Source: Ramazzottius varieornatus (lineage: Eukaryota > Tardigrada > Eutardigrada > Parachela > Ramazzottiidae). Taken from it: 64,000 nt of DNA. Shown here piece by piece: positions 24,150 to 35,436 of the stretch. Numbering within the stretch: position 1 is the first letter of the stretch; every line of letters begins with the position of its first letter. The stretch covers positions 2,373,324-2,437,323 of the forward strand of contig BDGG01000001.1 of NCBI GenBank assembly GCA_001949185.1, written 5' to 3'. Below the pieces are notes generated by a model. It saw nothing but the letters and a program-made list of their open reading frames with translations, was not told the DNA's origin and made no database searches. Position numbers and translations under genes: made by a program.

Positions 24150-24765
24150 CGAAATGTAACCACATTACATGCGCTATGTCACCTGACATGGTGATTATAC
24201 CTGTCCCCACCTCTCGACGATTAAACCGTCCCGCCTAAACGATAGAGAAGAGTCTCTTCGATGTCTGAGCTAGGAAGCTAAATTTCCCGACGATCCTGGA
24301 CTGAACTACAGAACTCGCAAATGAAAGTCCATTGACCGATCCAGTGTGCCGCGATGACGTAAAGCTCTTTGATTGGGATTGTTGATTGAAGACAACACAA
24401 ACAAGCCGCTTAGCTGATCAAGAGGATAACCGAACAGCGTGCCAAAACTAGCTGGAGATGCGCGATAGCATACCATCTAGTCTGAATATAACGGAACAGC
24501 CATCGAATGAGTTGTAATCTGTTCAATCAAACTCCCAATCAAAAGAGCTTACGTCCGTGCAGTAGTTGAGGACCGTCACTTCCTAATCCTGTAGTTTATT
24601 CCAGGATCGTCGGGGATTCAGCTCTCTAGCTCAGATTATCGAAGAGACTCTCCTCTATCGATCAAACGGGACGGTCTGACTCTCGGGAGGTGGGGACAGG
24701 CATAATCCCCTTGTGAGGAGCAAGTAATGAATCACGTTACATGTGATGTCAGCTGTGGGCATTTT
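24150..24765. repeat. large imperfect inverted repeat (foldback element)
   Basis: About 200-bp arms at roughly 24189-24395 and 24515-24725 are inverted copies of each other with scattered mismatches: ACCTGTCCCCACCTCTCG in the left arm reappears complemented as gaggtggggacaggc at 24696-24712, and CGACGATCCTGG pairs with ccaggatcgtcg near 24601. Weaker similarity continues outwards on both sides. The spacer is about 120 bp. No transposase frame is present. It is best read as a foldback-type or MITE-like element in the GALK2-CAMLG intergenic region. Confidence 0.75.
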
Positions 24766-24983
24766 CGTTGATTGGGAAATGGGAATGGTTTGATTGATAA
24801 CGATCTGGTGAATCTTCTGAGGATTTTGTTTTTGATTTTATTCCTCCACCTTCTCCAGTTAGCACTTCTGGTTGTCTTCTATCAAAAGTAAGAGAGGCAA
24901 GTACTTGCTCGTCGGAATCTCGACCTGTGTAGAGCTCTCAGGACGACGGCAAGCTGTGAACTTATCGTGTTCCCAGTGTTTAC

Positions 24984-25876
24984 ATGACTACCGTCGACAT
25001 GGCCGACATGGACGTGGCTAACGGGCAGTTATCTCCGGCTCAAGCGGCAGCCGCGCGTCGTAGGGAAAAGATACTGAGCAACTCAAACAACCGGATGAAT
25101 CTTGTGACGGGAAAGTCTGAAGTACTGGAACCAGCACCTGGTAAGAAGTTGCTTTCATAGTTGCTCACTCTGTAACGCCTTCTGTTGGAATACGCTCCAA
25201 CCTCTAATGTCTCTCTTCTTGCAGCACCGGAGGCCAAGCCTGTAAGGACGTCTGCAAGCAAGATCAAGTCACCGTCCAGTCGTCGTTATATGCAAGACCA
25301 TACCGTCGTCCGAATTTTCCAGTGGCCGATACGGACTGCGATGTCCATCGGTGTTTCTTCTCTCCTCATGTTCCTCATGAGCTTTCATTGGAGCTTCGTA
25401 AGTACTATTTTGAGACTCCCAATGTGCATACGCGTTTGTTTACCTTCGTACATGCTCATTCTGCATTGCTGCTGTCTGTTTTTTCAGGCAAAGTTTCTCA
25501 TGGGGTTTTTCCTGCTCGAAAGCTTATATTTCACGCTGTGGCTGGTTCATACGGAACGATTCATGGGAGTAGACAAATTTGTGGTAAGAATCTCTCTTTA
25601 TTTCGCACATACATACAGTATGTCCTGAGCTGTAGCTGAATGGTTAAAAAAAGAATGTGATGGCGTTCTTAGGACAAGCTTCTGGTGGATAAGAATTACG
25701 AAAGTGGGGTGGAGGACTACCTGAACCTTTCCGAGATATTCCTGGGACTTCAAGGCGTGAAGGCGCGGATGTACCGCAGCATAGTGATGCGAGGGATGCA
25801 GTCAGCTGCCGATTTTACCATTTATACAAGTATTTATTTAGTTTATTGCTCCTTTTTGACGTCGTCGTCTTCGTGA
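24984..25876 (+). CDS. CAMLG: CAMLG/GET2-like tail-anchored protein insertion receptor
   Basis: Four exons, 24984..25140, 25225..25397, 25488..25583 and 25673..25876, join to 209 codons plus a stop. The N-terminus has SPAQAAAARRREKILSNS followed by NRM, matching the basic helix RRRKLL-NS--R of CAML and Get2 that recruits the TRC40/Get3 ATPase. After a short linker come three hydrophobic segments (AMSIGVSSLLMFLMSFHW; AKFLMGFFLLESLYFTLWLV; near the C-terminus ADFTIYTSIYLVYCSFL), the topology expected of this ER receptor. At about 209 aa it is shorter than vertebrate CAML (near 300 aa) because the disordered linker is reduced. The last helix is read through to a serine tail and stop at 25876; another terminal exon is possible. 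Confidence 0.7.
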
Positions 25877-26104
25877 ATATTGGCACAGCTATTAGCTGGC
25901 GTTGCCTCTGAGGTACGCTAAGTAGGCGCTTTACGACACTTCCTTTTTTGCGTTATTGCCGCCGTTAGTGTCTGTCAGACATCGAAACAAAATAGCAAAC
26001 AAAAAAGCAGTGAAACTCTGGTAAAGCCATAGTATTTACAATAAATTAACTTTAAATGCATCTAGGGACATGTTTCATGGGCTACCAGGAACTGGAGGAA
26101 GGTA

Positions 26105-27936
26105 TCACAGGCCACCCAGGTCAAGTCTACTCTGGGCGTCGAAGGCTTTGGTCTGAATAATAGCGTGAGCCATCCGACAAATCTGCGACAAATACTGTAG
26201 GTTAACTTCAGCATTTTCCTTTCATGTTGTCCTTCAAAAGGTTCGTCGGACCTTCGTCCTTACTGTACCTTGGAGGTCGCGGAGCAAACAAGATGGCTTG
26301 TTTTTTCCAGGAACCACATGTCAGCAATGGACTTGAGCATAGTCTCGTCCTTGGCTGTGTGTCGTCCGGTGAGGCGCGGGAGAACGTTTTGGCTGGACAG
26401 TACCGTATACTGTGGATATCTAAAGAAACCAGTACTGTACAGGTAAGAAACCACATTGACCTTTTGGCGAGTTACACGCTCTCACCTGAGACGCAGTTCA
26501 GCGTAAACTACGGGAATATCCGATACTACGTAAAGTTTCCTCTGATCCAAGTCTGTCGAAGGGTCCAGTCGCTGGTAATGTTCCGCGATCACAGCCATGT
26601 AATCTGCTAACAACTCTGAATCATCTTTCGATAACCGGCCATGTGAGGGACGCTGGATATGTACACCCACGACATCTGGACGGAAGCCAATGACGTCGTG
26701 CTTGTCCTTGAACTCTTCCTGGAGACGTGGCCGCAGCCGCCAGATGTTCTCTAACATCTGACCGGTCCACCATGCATCAGGGTCGGGATGAAACTGGCTG
26801 ATGAAGTCTTTGTAGTTTCGTGGCATAGGTTGCTCTGCGCTCTGCTCAGAGCCAGTACGAGAGTAGAAGGTTGTCTCGTACCTTGGTTCTTGTAGAAGGT
26901 GAGTTTTCTGCTGACTTCGCTGGCACTTCGGACTCGGAGAAACTATGTAGTTGCTCCAGTCAAAGGTTGGTGGAGGAACTGGTGAGTCATAGGAGGGAAA
27001 TACTATTGTTCGGTTCAGGGTAATACTGGCGGTTGAGCAAGCGATGAGCTCGTGAAGGATTGTTTCTAGTCTGGTGGACGAGAAAGCATCACAGATGAGT
27101 ATCTCCGTCGGGTCGCAAGTAGCTAGGTTCTGTAGAACGGCATGATTAGTTACTGTTCTTTGTTGCAACAATGTTTCCTAGTGTGTGAACCTGGATGTCT
27201 TGGAAGCGCTGGTGGATATAGTCCGCAAGAACCTTTGCATGGAACTCCCTCCAGTGGTTGAAAGGTGCGGTTAGCTGTTCGAGTTCTTTCTTTAGTAACC
27301 TTGAAAATTAAAAATGTACTATTAAAGTCATCTCTGTCTATTCCAGGTGCCGGCACTAGTCCTAAACTCACCGGTGGATGTTGTCGACATGTTTCCGGCG
27401 CTCCTGGAACTCGTAAGGCGTGAGCTTTGGAGCATCATCGGTAGTCGAGTTCAACTGGATTGCGGCCCCGGTTGCCATCCCGAACATATCTAAGAAGCTC
27501 TTCCGTAGCTTTTGTATCGTCGGTACAAAAGCCGATGAGGAAGGGCTCAAAGGCATCGTGGGCGTACGCCATATTTTGGGAAGGCTCCTAGAATCAATCC
27601 CGCTGGTTATACCGTTGATTCATATGTACAGTATGTTCCAACGTACTTTTGGCGTTGGATGTCCGAATGCAGTCGAGTTCCTTCGAACTCTAGCCGGTCC
27701 AGCTCCATGTCCAGTGAGTTCAAAATCTGCGTTGTTGTCCAGTTTCCTGAATGGTTAGGAAAATATTTCATAACAACCTTTTGTAGGTCGCTGAGTCTAT
27801 CGGACCGGAAATTGTCATCTCGACGGAATATGGCCGGCAACAATAATAAAACAAAGGTTCCAATTGACAGCAAAGGGATGAGCCATAGTTTCCCAACAAG
27901 GGAAAAAGATCGATGATTAGACGACGCGCGGGGCAT
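26105..27936 (-). CDS. FUT8-like alpha-1,6-fucosyltransferase, divergent, no SH3 domain
   Basis: Seven exons (complement of 26105..26194, 26269..26434, 26486..27129, 27191..27299, 27372..27587, 27647..27726 and 27778..27936) join perfectly to 487 codons plus a stop. It is a type II Golgi protein: membrane helix at residues 15-37, a coiled-coil stem (LEFEGTRLHSDIQ; EFQERRKHVDNIHRLLKKEL), then the GT23 catalytic region. Alignment from memory with FUT8 is clear across WWTGQMLENIW, FRPDVVGVHIQR and FLEKTSHLVCSATS to SQICRMAHAIIQ. Two departures: the donor-binding GVHVRRTDK motif reads GVHIQRPSH, losing the first of two key arginines, and the protein ends where family members continue into a C-terminal SH3 domain. 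It shares a 315-bp divergent promoter region with the receptor gene at 28252. Confidence 0.85.
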
Positions 27937-28251
27937 TTGACCATCTTGACGGGGTTCTTCCGGAAGGTATGAATCTCGGTTACTGTATGTGAGTACGGCT
28001 GAACGTTCACGATGATATAATTTCGAGCCGGAAAAATCAAAGTCGGTGTGTGTTCAGCAGTTTTCCGCATGGGCGCTATCGATATGCAACATCAGTGAAG
28101 CGGATAATTGTCAACGATAACGATTGACTATGGGCATTTCAGCGGAAATCTGGATGGCTCTTTCAGCCACTAAACAGAGGCCAGATATTGGCGGCTTATC
28201 GAAACTATAGATCCAACATCGTTCCGCACTTACGCCTTTTTGTCGCTCATA

Positions 28252-31081
28252 ATGGAAACTTTTGCTCCTTTCAGAGGTAATGTTGACGGAAAAGCAAGAT
28301 GGTACGACTGGTCACATATGGGTAAGTATTAATTGTATCACCATGAGGAATGCCGGCCGATGCGTAACAGAGCTAGTTCGTAATTATTAGTGCAATCGAC
28401 TGCATGAAGCACAAACGTTGTTTTATACTGGGTAAAAAAGGAACCGGTTTTCTGTTTCAGAGTCAACAACGCTGGAAATGGCCAGAGAAATTCGAGTGAC
28501 TGATGCTGACCGCTGGAAAAAACAAGACTGACTAGTACCAGTTAGTACCTGCTGGAGTGCTAATACGGCACGTAAATGAACTTCCGGCCAGACTGCTGTG
28601 ACCACTTACGATGACGAGAACCTCGACAGGTGGCGCCACTTTGCACGATTCTCTTTCTGAGGACACCAAGTTGGGTCGCCGCGTTTGAAACCTCATTCCT
28701 TTTTTTTATTGCATGATAACATGCAAATACTTAAATAATTTTGGACGGAAATAATACCAACAGTGTTTTTTTCTTGTCGGTAGCCAAGTACTTAACGAAA
28801 TCGATACTGACGCACCTGCTGGAAAAAATGAGGAAGGTATACAGTATGATATGTTGACAAAGGCTACTCTGGATATTGTTTCCTGATACTTTGTTTATTC
28901 AGCTGGAATTGGGATCAGACAGGAAGGTCGTTAAATGTGGCCCGCATAGTTGCGTCGGCACCCGAGAAATCTCATATCGCTGATAAAAACCTGCATGCCT
29001 GTAAAACAGTCCACATTGGTCATCCTTGTTCATCCTTATTCATCTATTTCATTTTGTCGAGTTTTTGTTGGTAGAGAATTATGGCTCGATGCTTCGAACA
29101 CACCTGGGAAGTTTTTCCGGCATATTGGGCATTTCAGTCATTCACCGCCTTTTACACCCCGCTCGAATGGAGTCTCAAACAGGAGCACGACTTCAAAGAC
29201 AACCTGAAGATCATTGCAGAACATGCATGGATTTTAGCTCGACGAGGTCTTGCACTTGCGTTCCTAGGTTTATCCTTCATCTGGTTGATATTTTTCAGCA
29301 TCTGTGTCTTTAGCTATGAAATGTCCTTGTTCGAGAAGGGCAAAGCTAAAGGAACCGAGAAGGAGAGCAACATTATTATTCGCTTGCTGGACAACGTTCC
29401 TTGGACAGCCGCCATGTTTCGCAACGTAGCCATCCTATCAGTATTTTTGTATCGATATCCAAAAGTGGAGAAACTGACAAAGCAGCTGCTGGGTTTGTTA
29501 CACATGCTACAAGCAACGGCGCATCATACTCTGCTTGACGTCATCGCGTGTTCCAACAAAATCCTCCTCCTTTCCTGGTAAAGTATTACCGTACGGGGAA
29601 GATACTGATGAGTGTAGATTCGGGACATCCTTAGCTTTTGAATACGCTCCATGAAATTCAAATAATTTCGAAAAGCTGAATTAAAGCGCCGGCGCATGCA
29701 CTGAAAGTAAGTGTCTACCGAAGTAGCGCACGGTCTCATTGATCTCGGCTAGAATTGTGCGCCGCTTGGGAAGACGATCCTGTTGAAGTCATTTGCCGAC
29801 TTCCGGATTATTTAATTTTATCTTTACCTTCCGTATTATAAGGATATTTTTGCAGGCTGATTTTGTGTCTCAACTTTCTCCTTCAAATGATGTACTACTT
29901 CAACGTCGACTTCTCCAACTTGACCGACACCCACATCCAGTGGAACTTTGCTCCGATACAGATGAAGCTTTACGGCGGTCAGGTCGCCATCTGCCTGTTC
30001 GTCTTTTCCTTCACCCCGTTCTTCTTCGCCCAAATGGTCCTTGCGACAGTTGTCGGGCTTTCGGCTGGAGCTCTCCGTTTGGTCAAGCTACTCAACCTAT
30101 CGCTCCACTCAATTTACACTTCAGATCAAAAGATCAGAGATGGCCGTCAGAATACACAGGAAGTCGGGTTCTTTGCAAACCCGTCGCGAACGGAAGGTCG
30201 TCGGGCTGGAGAACTCATCGGTTCTCTGCGAGCGGTGCACTATAAGATCACCCAGTATATTGAGAATATCATTCATTCGTTTTCGGAGATCTTCCTTGTG
30301 GCTGTAGCTTGCGACTTCGCTGCAGCGGTTGGGTATATCGGACTCTTGATTGGTCGAAGATCTTCAGACGGACCTAATCATTACTTCACCCCGGTTTACC
30401 ATATTTTCGCGACGGTTACCTGGATGGGCTTCTACCTGTGTGGTCAGTATTGGCACTTGATCATCCTGCCCGAAGAGGTAAGAGATCGCCCACTTCAGGC
30501 TTCACGAAACTTTCGGATGCATAGATAAGTTCGCTTTTAGGCGGCTAAAACTTACGTTCATGTGGAAGCAATCTCCTTCTCGAGAGCAGTCAAACGCAAC
30601 GAGGTATGAAAACTCGAGCCCTATTGATCTTCACGCTAAAACAAAATACCGGCAGTACGGAACGGCTATATTCTCGTTTGGTTTCCTACAGAAATCGGAA
30701 CGAGAGCTCATGCATTTCCTACTGGCAACCAAAGATGCCCATGTAGGGATCGTGGCCGGTCGGCTTCTGTTCTTCTCCAGACACCTCAGCGTTACAGTAA
30801 GGAACGCTTCGCCGTCCCTTTTTGAAAACTCGCCCACATTATGGTCTTTATGTCATCAGATGATTACTCTGCTGTGCTCGTATGGAATTTTGGTGTACGA
30901 GCTCTTGCACCGCGACCAGCCGGGAGCCCACGAACTGTCATCCCAGCTGGCCAAATCCATCGAGGACCCACTGGCCGCCATCGCTATCGCCAACCTTACT
31001 GCTTATGGTGTTACGCGTTCCTTGATCGAGAAGCTGATAGCATATCAGAACATGTCAATGGGTGCACATTCGCTATCCTAG
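28252..31081 (+). CDS. gustatory-receptor-like seven-transmembrane protein
   Basis: Eight exons, 28252..28321, 28784..28836, 28903..28926, 29075..29577, 29856..30477, 30541..30603, 30692..30796 and 30860..31081, join to 553 codons plus a stop. Hydrophobic helices are visible at RGLALAFLGLSFIWLIFFSI, TAAMFRNVAILSVFLY, LLLSWLILCLNFLLQMM, GGQVAICLFVFSFTPFFFAQMVL, IFLVAVACDFAAAVGYIGLLI, HIFATVTWMGFYLCGQYW and ITLLCSYGILVYE. The final exons, with a phase-0 intron before helix 7 and a short SYGILVYE end, resemble the conserved C-terminus of insect gustatory receptors and their protostome relatives (consensus TY-five-QF). These form ligand-gated cation channels with inverted topology. Here about 50 residues follow helix 7, unusually long. 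The family call is an inference from topology and gene structure. Confidence 0.65.
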
Positions 31082-31599
31082 TTTCACACTCTTGTAAATT
31101 GTCGGAATTGTTGAAAATCTACCAAGAAACCGTCTGACGCCACTATGGGCTGAACTAGGAAGTGGATTTTTCACAAAGACTAAAAAAACACATCGGGCGC
31201 TAGGACAGGAAATTCGAAATACTGTAATATAGTAAACCACCGAACGGAAAACACCTTCTAATACTGGTAACGGTGGAGATCAAGCAAAACCACGGAATCA
31301 ACTTTTTCCATACGTCATTGTCTGGATCGTAACTGTCGCTGTCCAATGAGCTTCCATCGTCGCTTTCGCGAGTATTATCACTACCATTCATCTTCAACTG
31401 CACCTCGAAAACCAACCGGCCAAGCTGTTCACTTTTCATACTTTGTCGGGGAACAGATGAGAAACGCCCATCCGAGCGAGGGTTGTCTTCTGTTTTCTTG
31501 TTCTTCCTGATCTTCTCGTTTGTTGTCTAAAAAGCCACCTGCATCGATACGTTCTCTTTTTTCAAACTCCCGTGCTCAAAAAATTCAACACTACATCAG

Positions 31600-32702
31600 T
31601 GTCAGGGGAAAATCCGGCAAAAATATACTTTGAACGGCACGTTCTTCAGCCGCTGGGCCGTCATCAGCGGAAAACGGATGTAATAAAGCAGCGGTCCTAC
31701 GAAGTCCCGCAGAGCAGCCGCCGTCACTGTGGCTGGTTCGGTAGCATCGCTGGAGATAGGGTTGTCGTCTTCTGCTGTACAGCACGCGAAGCGATTCTAC
31801 GAATACGAAGACTCAGTATCATCGAATTTCACCCGCACTGCGTAACGTTATTTCACGTGGTTCTACAGACTTAATGTTTGATTGCTCAATGCAGTTAGAC
31901 TTCTTCACTATCTTTCAGGTTCAGTTCCGACCGTTGCAGAAGTTCTCCCAGCAGTTCGTGGTTAACGAGTGGCATGGTTGTACAGCTGGATGTCTTTAAA
32001 AAGTCGGTCGAGAAGGTTGGGTTATGGCCATTCGTCCGATGTCGGTCACGTTCAAGGGCGAGCCTACAACGCAAGTTTTTCTATAATCTGTTGCATGAAC
32101 ATCCTCGCTAATTTTGATTACACTAAGGTAAAACCGGAGTCTAGCGCAACTAACTCTAGCTAAAATTTTGCAGACGATAGCTGCGAACTTGTCTTTTGAG
32201 TCCCAGCTATCCAGTCCAGCGACTCGACGCTTACTGTTTTGCACACGGGTGAGAGTTCCAATTCTGCATACTGCACATGGAGCAATTCCATCCTTTGCTG
32301 CATTCTTCTGCACATGGTCATCTCGTCGTCTCAGTGCACATAGAACTCTGGAGGCTTGACCACATACAAAAGTCCAGCAACGCTTGGAGCACGGCCTTGG
32401 GAGAGCAATCTTGGCCGTCAGCGGATCAGCATTTGGTTCACAAAACATTGCGTGGAAGACTTGACTTCCGATCACGAGAAATATCCTGCAGAGATAAACT
32501 GACCGGTCTCCACTGCAGATCTTCAACGTTACAGGTAAGGGTACACTTACTTGTGGGCCGAGTTGGTCTCGACAGCACCCTCGTTGTCGACCTCGAAGAC
32601 GATATCCGCGGGGAAGGGAAGATTCTTCAGCAGGTATGCACCGCGATCCACCAGCTTCTTGATCTTTCCCTGCCATCCCCAGTCGCACTTATACGTTCTT
32701 CC
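31600..32702 (-). pseudogene. BTBD1/2/3/6-like BTB-BACK gene with broken frame
   Basis: On the minus strand the BTB fold is recognisable: WGWQGKIKKLVDR and PFPADIVFEVDNEG upstream, then, after an intron, KIFLVIGSQVFHAMF, equivalent to the AHK-LAVGS-VF-AMF core of BTBD proteins. The next expected helix (KAVLQALLDF, then LYVVKPPEF) follows directly but in two other frames, separated by single-base slips at about 32398 and 32372, and a stop follows at FYVH. Further down are BACK-domain pieces (LLGELLQRSELNLKDSEEV near 31925-31970; LRDFVGPLLYYIRFPLMTAQRL near 31660-31725). Either this is a decaying copy or the sequence has indel errors. An intact gene of this family would be a CUL3 ubiquitin-ligase adaptor. 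Confidence 0.55.
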
Positions 32703-33209
32703 TGAGCTGGACTAATAATGATCCTCCTCTGACAAGACGATATGTCCTTTCTCGATGGAGCAAAATAGATTGGCAGATGAGATTTCCAAAGCGCTTGAAA
32801 GTTGGACAATAGACAATAGTCAGCACATAAGGCCCAGGCTGAATACCAGCTGATCGTAGCGGAAGTACTGTACCGGCTGTTGGTGGATTGGTGAGTGCGG
32901 AACAACAGGCTTTTCCACAAGGATGCAACACAGTGGCGTACGGCTGATGAATTGATTGGTAATGCCTCTTCTCGGGCGAAAAGTGCCCCGCGCGACCTGC
33001 CAAAAAACCGTCTTTATCAGCTGTGTCGCAGTTTTGTGATTGTTACTTCAAACGGAAACTGGTACCACAGATTTTGCTTCCCACAAGCGATGACCCTTAA
33101 AGTGAGCTCGCTTTCATGCGGTCGTTGACGATTCCGGACCTATTGGTGAAACTGTGAGCAGGAACATCTTCGAGGACGCTGTAAATTGGGACTGGAGTTG
33201 GAACAAGTA

Positions 33210-34614
33210 ATGGCTAGTCCAGCTGCAGTTGTAAGTAGCGATCTAACTATGCTTCTGATTTTGTCGCCTCCTGAAATCTCGACCTAATGAACATCTTTCG
33301 TGTTTCAGGTTACAGGTGCGAACAAGGGGATAGGACTACAAATAGTGAAAGAGTTATGCAAGAAGTTCAGCGGAACCGTGTACCTCACAGGTGAAGATCG
33401 ACGTCTTGTTATGAAGAATAATAAAAGCATTTTCATATGCATGGTGTACCGATTACCGATCTCGTATCAAGACTCCAGAGCTATCAACAAATGCGGTCTG
33501 CCTGTTTTGCAGCTCGAAGTGCTCAACGGGGGAAAGCTGCCGCGGAAAGTTTGCAGAAGGATGGGTTGGAAGTTGAATATTTGAACCTGGATGTGACGAA
33601 CGTGGAAACGATAAAGCAAGCTGCTAAATACCTGCGGAGCGAACATGGAGGACTTGATATACTATGTAACAACGCGGGTGTGCTCTTCTATGTATGGTAA
33701 TTACTTTGATGTAACTGTACAACGCGTAGAAAACAGGGAGGACGTCCTGGACCTCCGAGGTGTTATAATGATTATTTTTCTCACTGAATTCGCTGCAGTC
33801 GAAGACAAAAGAAGACTTCCCGAAGGAAGCGGAAGAAACTATCGCCACGAACTTTTTCGGAGTGCTGAATGTATGCGAGTACCTCTTTCCTTTACTTCGT
33901 CCCCACGCGAGGTAAGTCACGACGTTATTGTCCCATCTTGCTATCGTCTTCCCCACCCTTTCTTCCTGCAGGGTCGTCAACATAACCAGTGGAGTGGGGC
34001 ATCTCAAATACATTAAGGACGATACCATCAAGCAGAAGTTAAAGTCCGATACTCTAACAGTCGACGAACTCAGAGATATCATGCAGCAATACTTGAAGTA
34101 TGATCCATTCCGTAGTGTAATTATATAGCCGCTTTTCGGAGTCAGCCTGGCATTACATGGGTTCTGTTTGCTTTTTGCAGAGCGGTGAGGCAGGGAGACT
34201 ATGAGGAGAAAGGCTTCACGGGCTATCCGGACATGTACGGTGCTTACCCCATGTCGAAGATTGGCGTAACAGCGTTGACTCGAATACAACAACGGATGTT
34301 TGATCAGGAACGACCAGGAGACGATATCATCGTGAATGCGGTAGGTTCAGGCTGCAGGTTAGCCATACTGTGCGTTTTGAATGCAGGATTTTGCTTCGCG
34401 ACTACTCAGACTGTTGCGTGTCGTTTAGGTTTGCCCAGGTTATGTCGCGACAGACATGACACAGCACAAAGGTGTTCTGACCGTGATGCAAGGAGCCGAT
34501 ACACCGGTCTACGCCGCGACCTTGCCACCGGTTTCTGGAGATGCCGCTCCGTCAGAGCTTCCTCGCGGACAGTTTATAATTAACCGGAAAGTCAGAAAGT
34601 TTCCTGGCTCCTGA
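33210..34614 (+). CDS. CBR1: CBR1-like carbonyl reductase (SDR)
   Basis: Seven exons, 33210..33230, 33309..33390, 33513..33691, 33799..33911, 33972..34097, 34181..34340 and 34429..34614, join to 288 codons plus a stop. It is a cytosolic NADPH-dependent carbonyl reductase. The cofactor loop VTGANKGIG is formed at the exon 1/2 junction; LCNNAG, the catalytic serine segment VVNITSG, and the active-site YPMSK are all present. VCPGYVATDM and the final PRGQFI match CBR1 and CBR3. The insertion between the serine and tyrosine (VDELRDIMQQYL...) is the extra helical segment typical of monomeric CBR1 as opposed to tetrameric SDRs. The exon 3 donor used is gtatgg at 33692. Confidence 0.95.
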
Positions 34615-35436
34615 ATATTGTCAAGCGAGGTAAGTTAAGCCGCCGTGCTTGGCGGATGTTTGCCGAGAAGAAGTATTGTTCGACAACGGCTTTTCGGCAC
34701 GAGAATAACAAGAAAACAAAATTTTTCTCGTAGCGGAAGCCGCAGGGAAAGTGGCGTTAAAGCTTAGATGGTAATGTGCCACTTCCGGGTTGTCGATGCA
34801 AACTTACTCAAGTTACTTCGACCGTGTGATTTATGACCTACACATTTTATCCGCCTGTGCTAACTTATCAATTAGATTTTGTGATTTTACAGCTGGAGTT
34901 GGATTTTGGGTTGTTATGTTAGTATATCTGTTTATCCGGTTTGTAGATTTCAAGCGCGCGCTTTCTAAAAAAATTGGCAACTTTGCTGACTGTACGTGGC
35001 GCGTCGATGAAAATTTGATGAAGACTGCCACGGCGCTCGCTTTATCTTCTACAAGACGCGATGAGAAAGCCGCCCTCAGGAGACATATTCTCTAATGCTA
35101 GATGGCCTTCACCACAGAAAGACAGTTCATACGTCGCTGCTTCCACCGAGGATCCCACGTATATCAATACAATGAACGCCCCTTTCTTAAAAACCAAAAC
35201 AAGTTATTAGGTGTCATGCGTTACAAAGCGCACATTTACGGTACCTGGGTAGCTTCTATAACGAGAATCCTACCAGGCTATTTTCAGCAAAATAAAAAGG
35301 TACATCCATCCAAGCGAATCGAAAAGACGTAGAGCTGCTTCAGTCGATGTCGAGCTGTTCTTCCGCGGTCAGTCTATTTTCATTTCACCACGCTGTAACT
35401 CATATCACTTCCTCGATTGACACGTCGAGCGCTATC
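34615..35436 (+). other. intergenic stretch with one doubtful hydrophobic frame
   Basis: A plus-strand frame at 34796-35095 encodes a hydrophobic segment AGVGFWVVMLVYLFIRFV followed by a charged region. It follows a possible acceptor (ttttacag near 34892), but no partner exon was found and the family is not recognised. An ACTTCCGG site lies at 34781-34788. Nothing else is supported. Confidence 0.25.

Noticed and set aside
31996-32688. 230-codon minus-strand open frame read as one protein
   Set aside because: It runs through a clear intron and leaves the BTB helices in other frames; its length is fortuitous.
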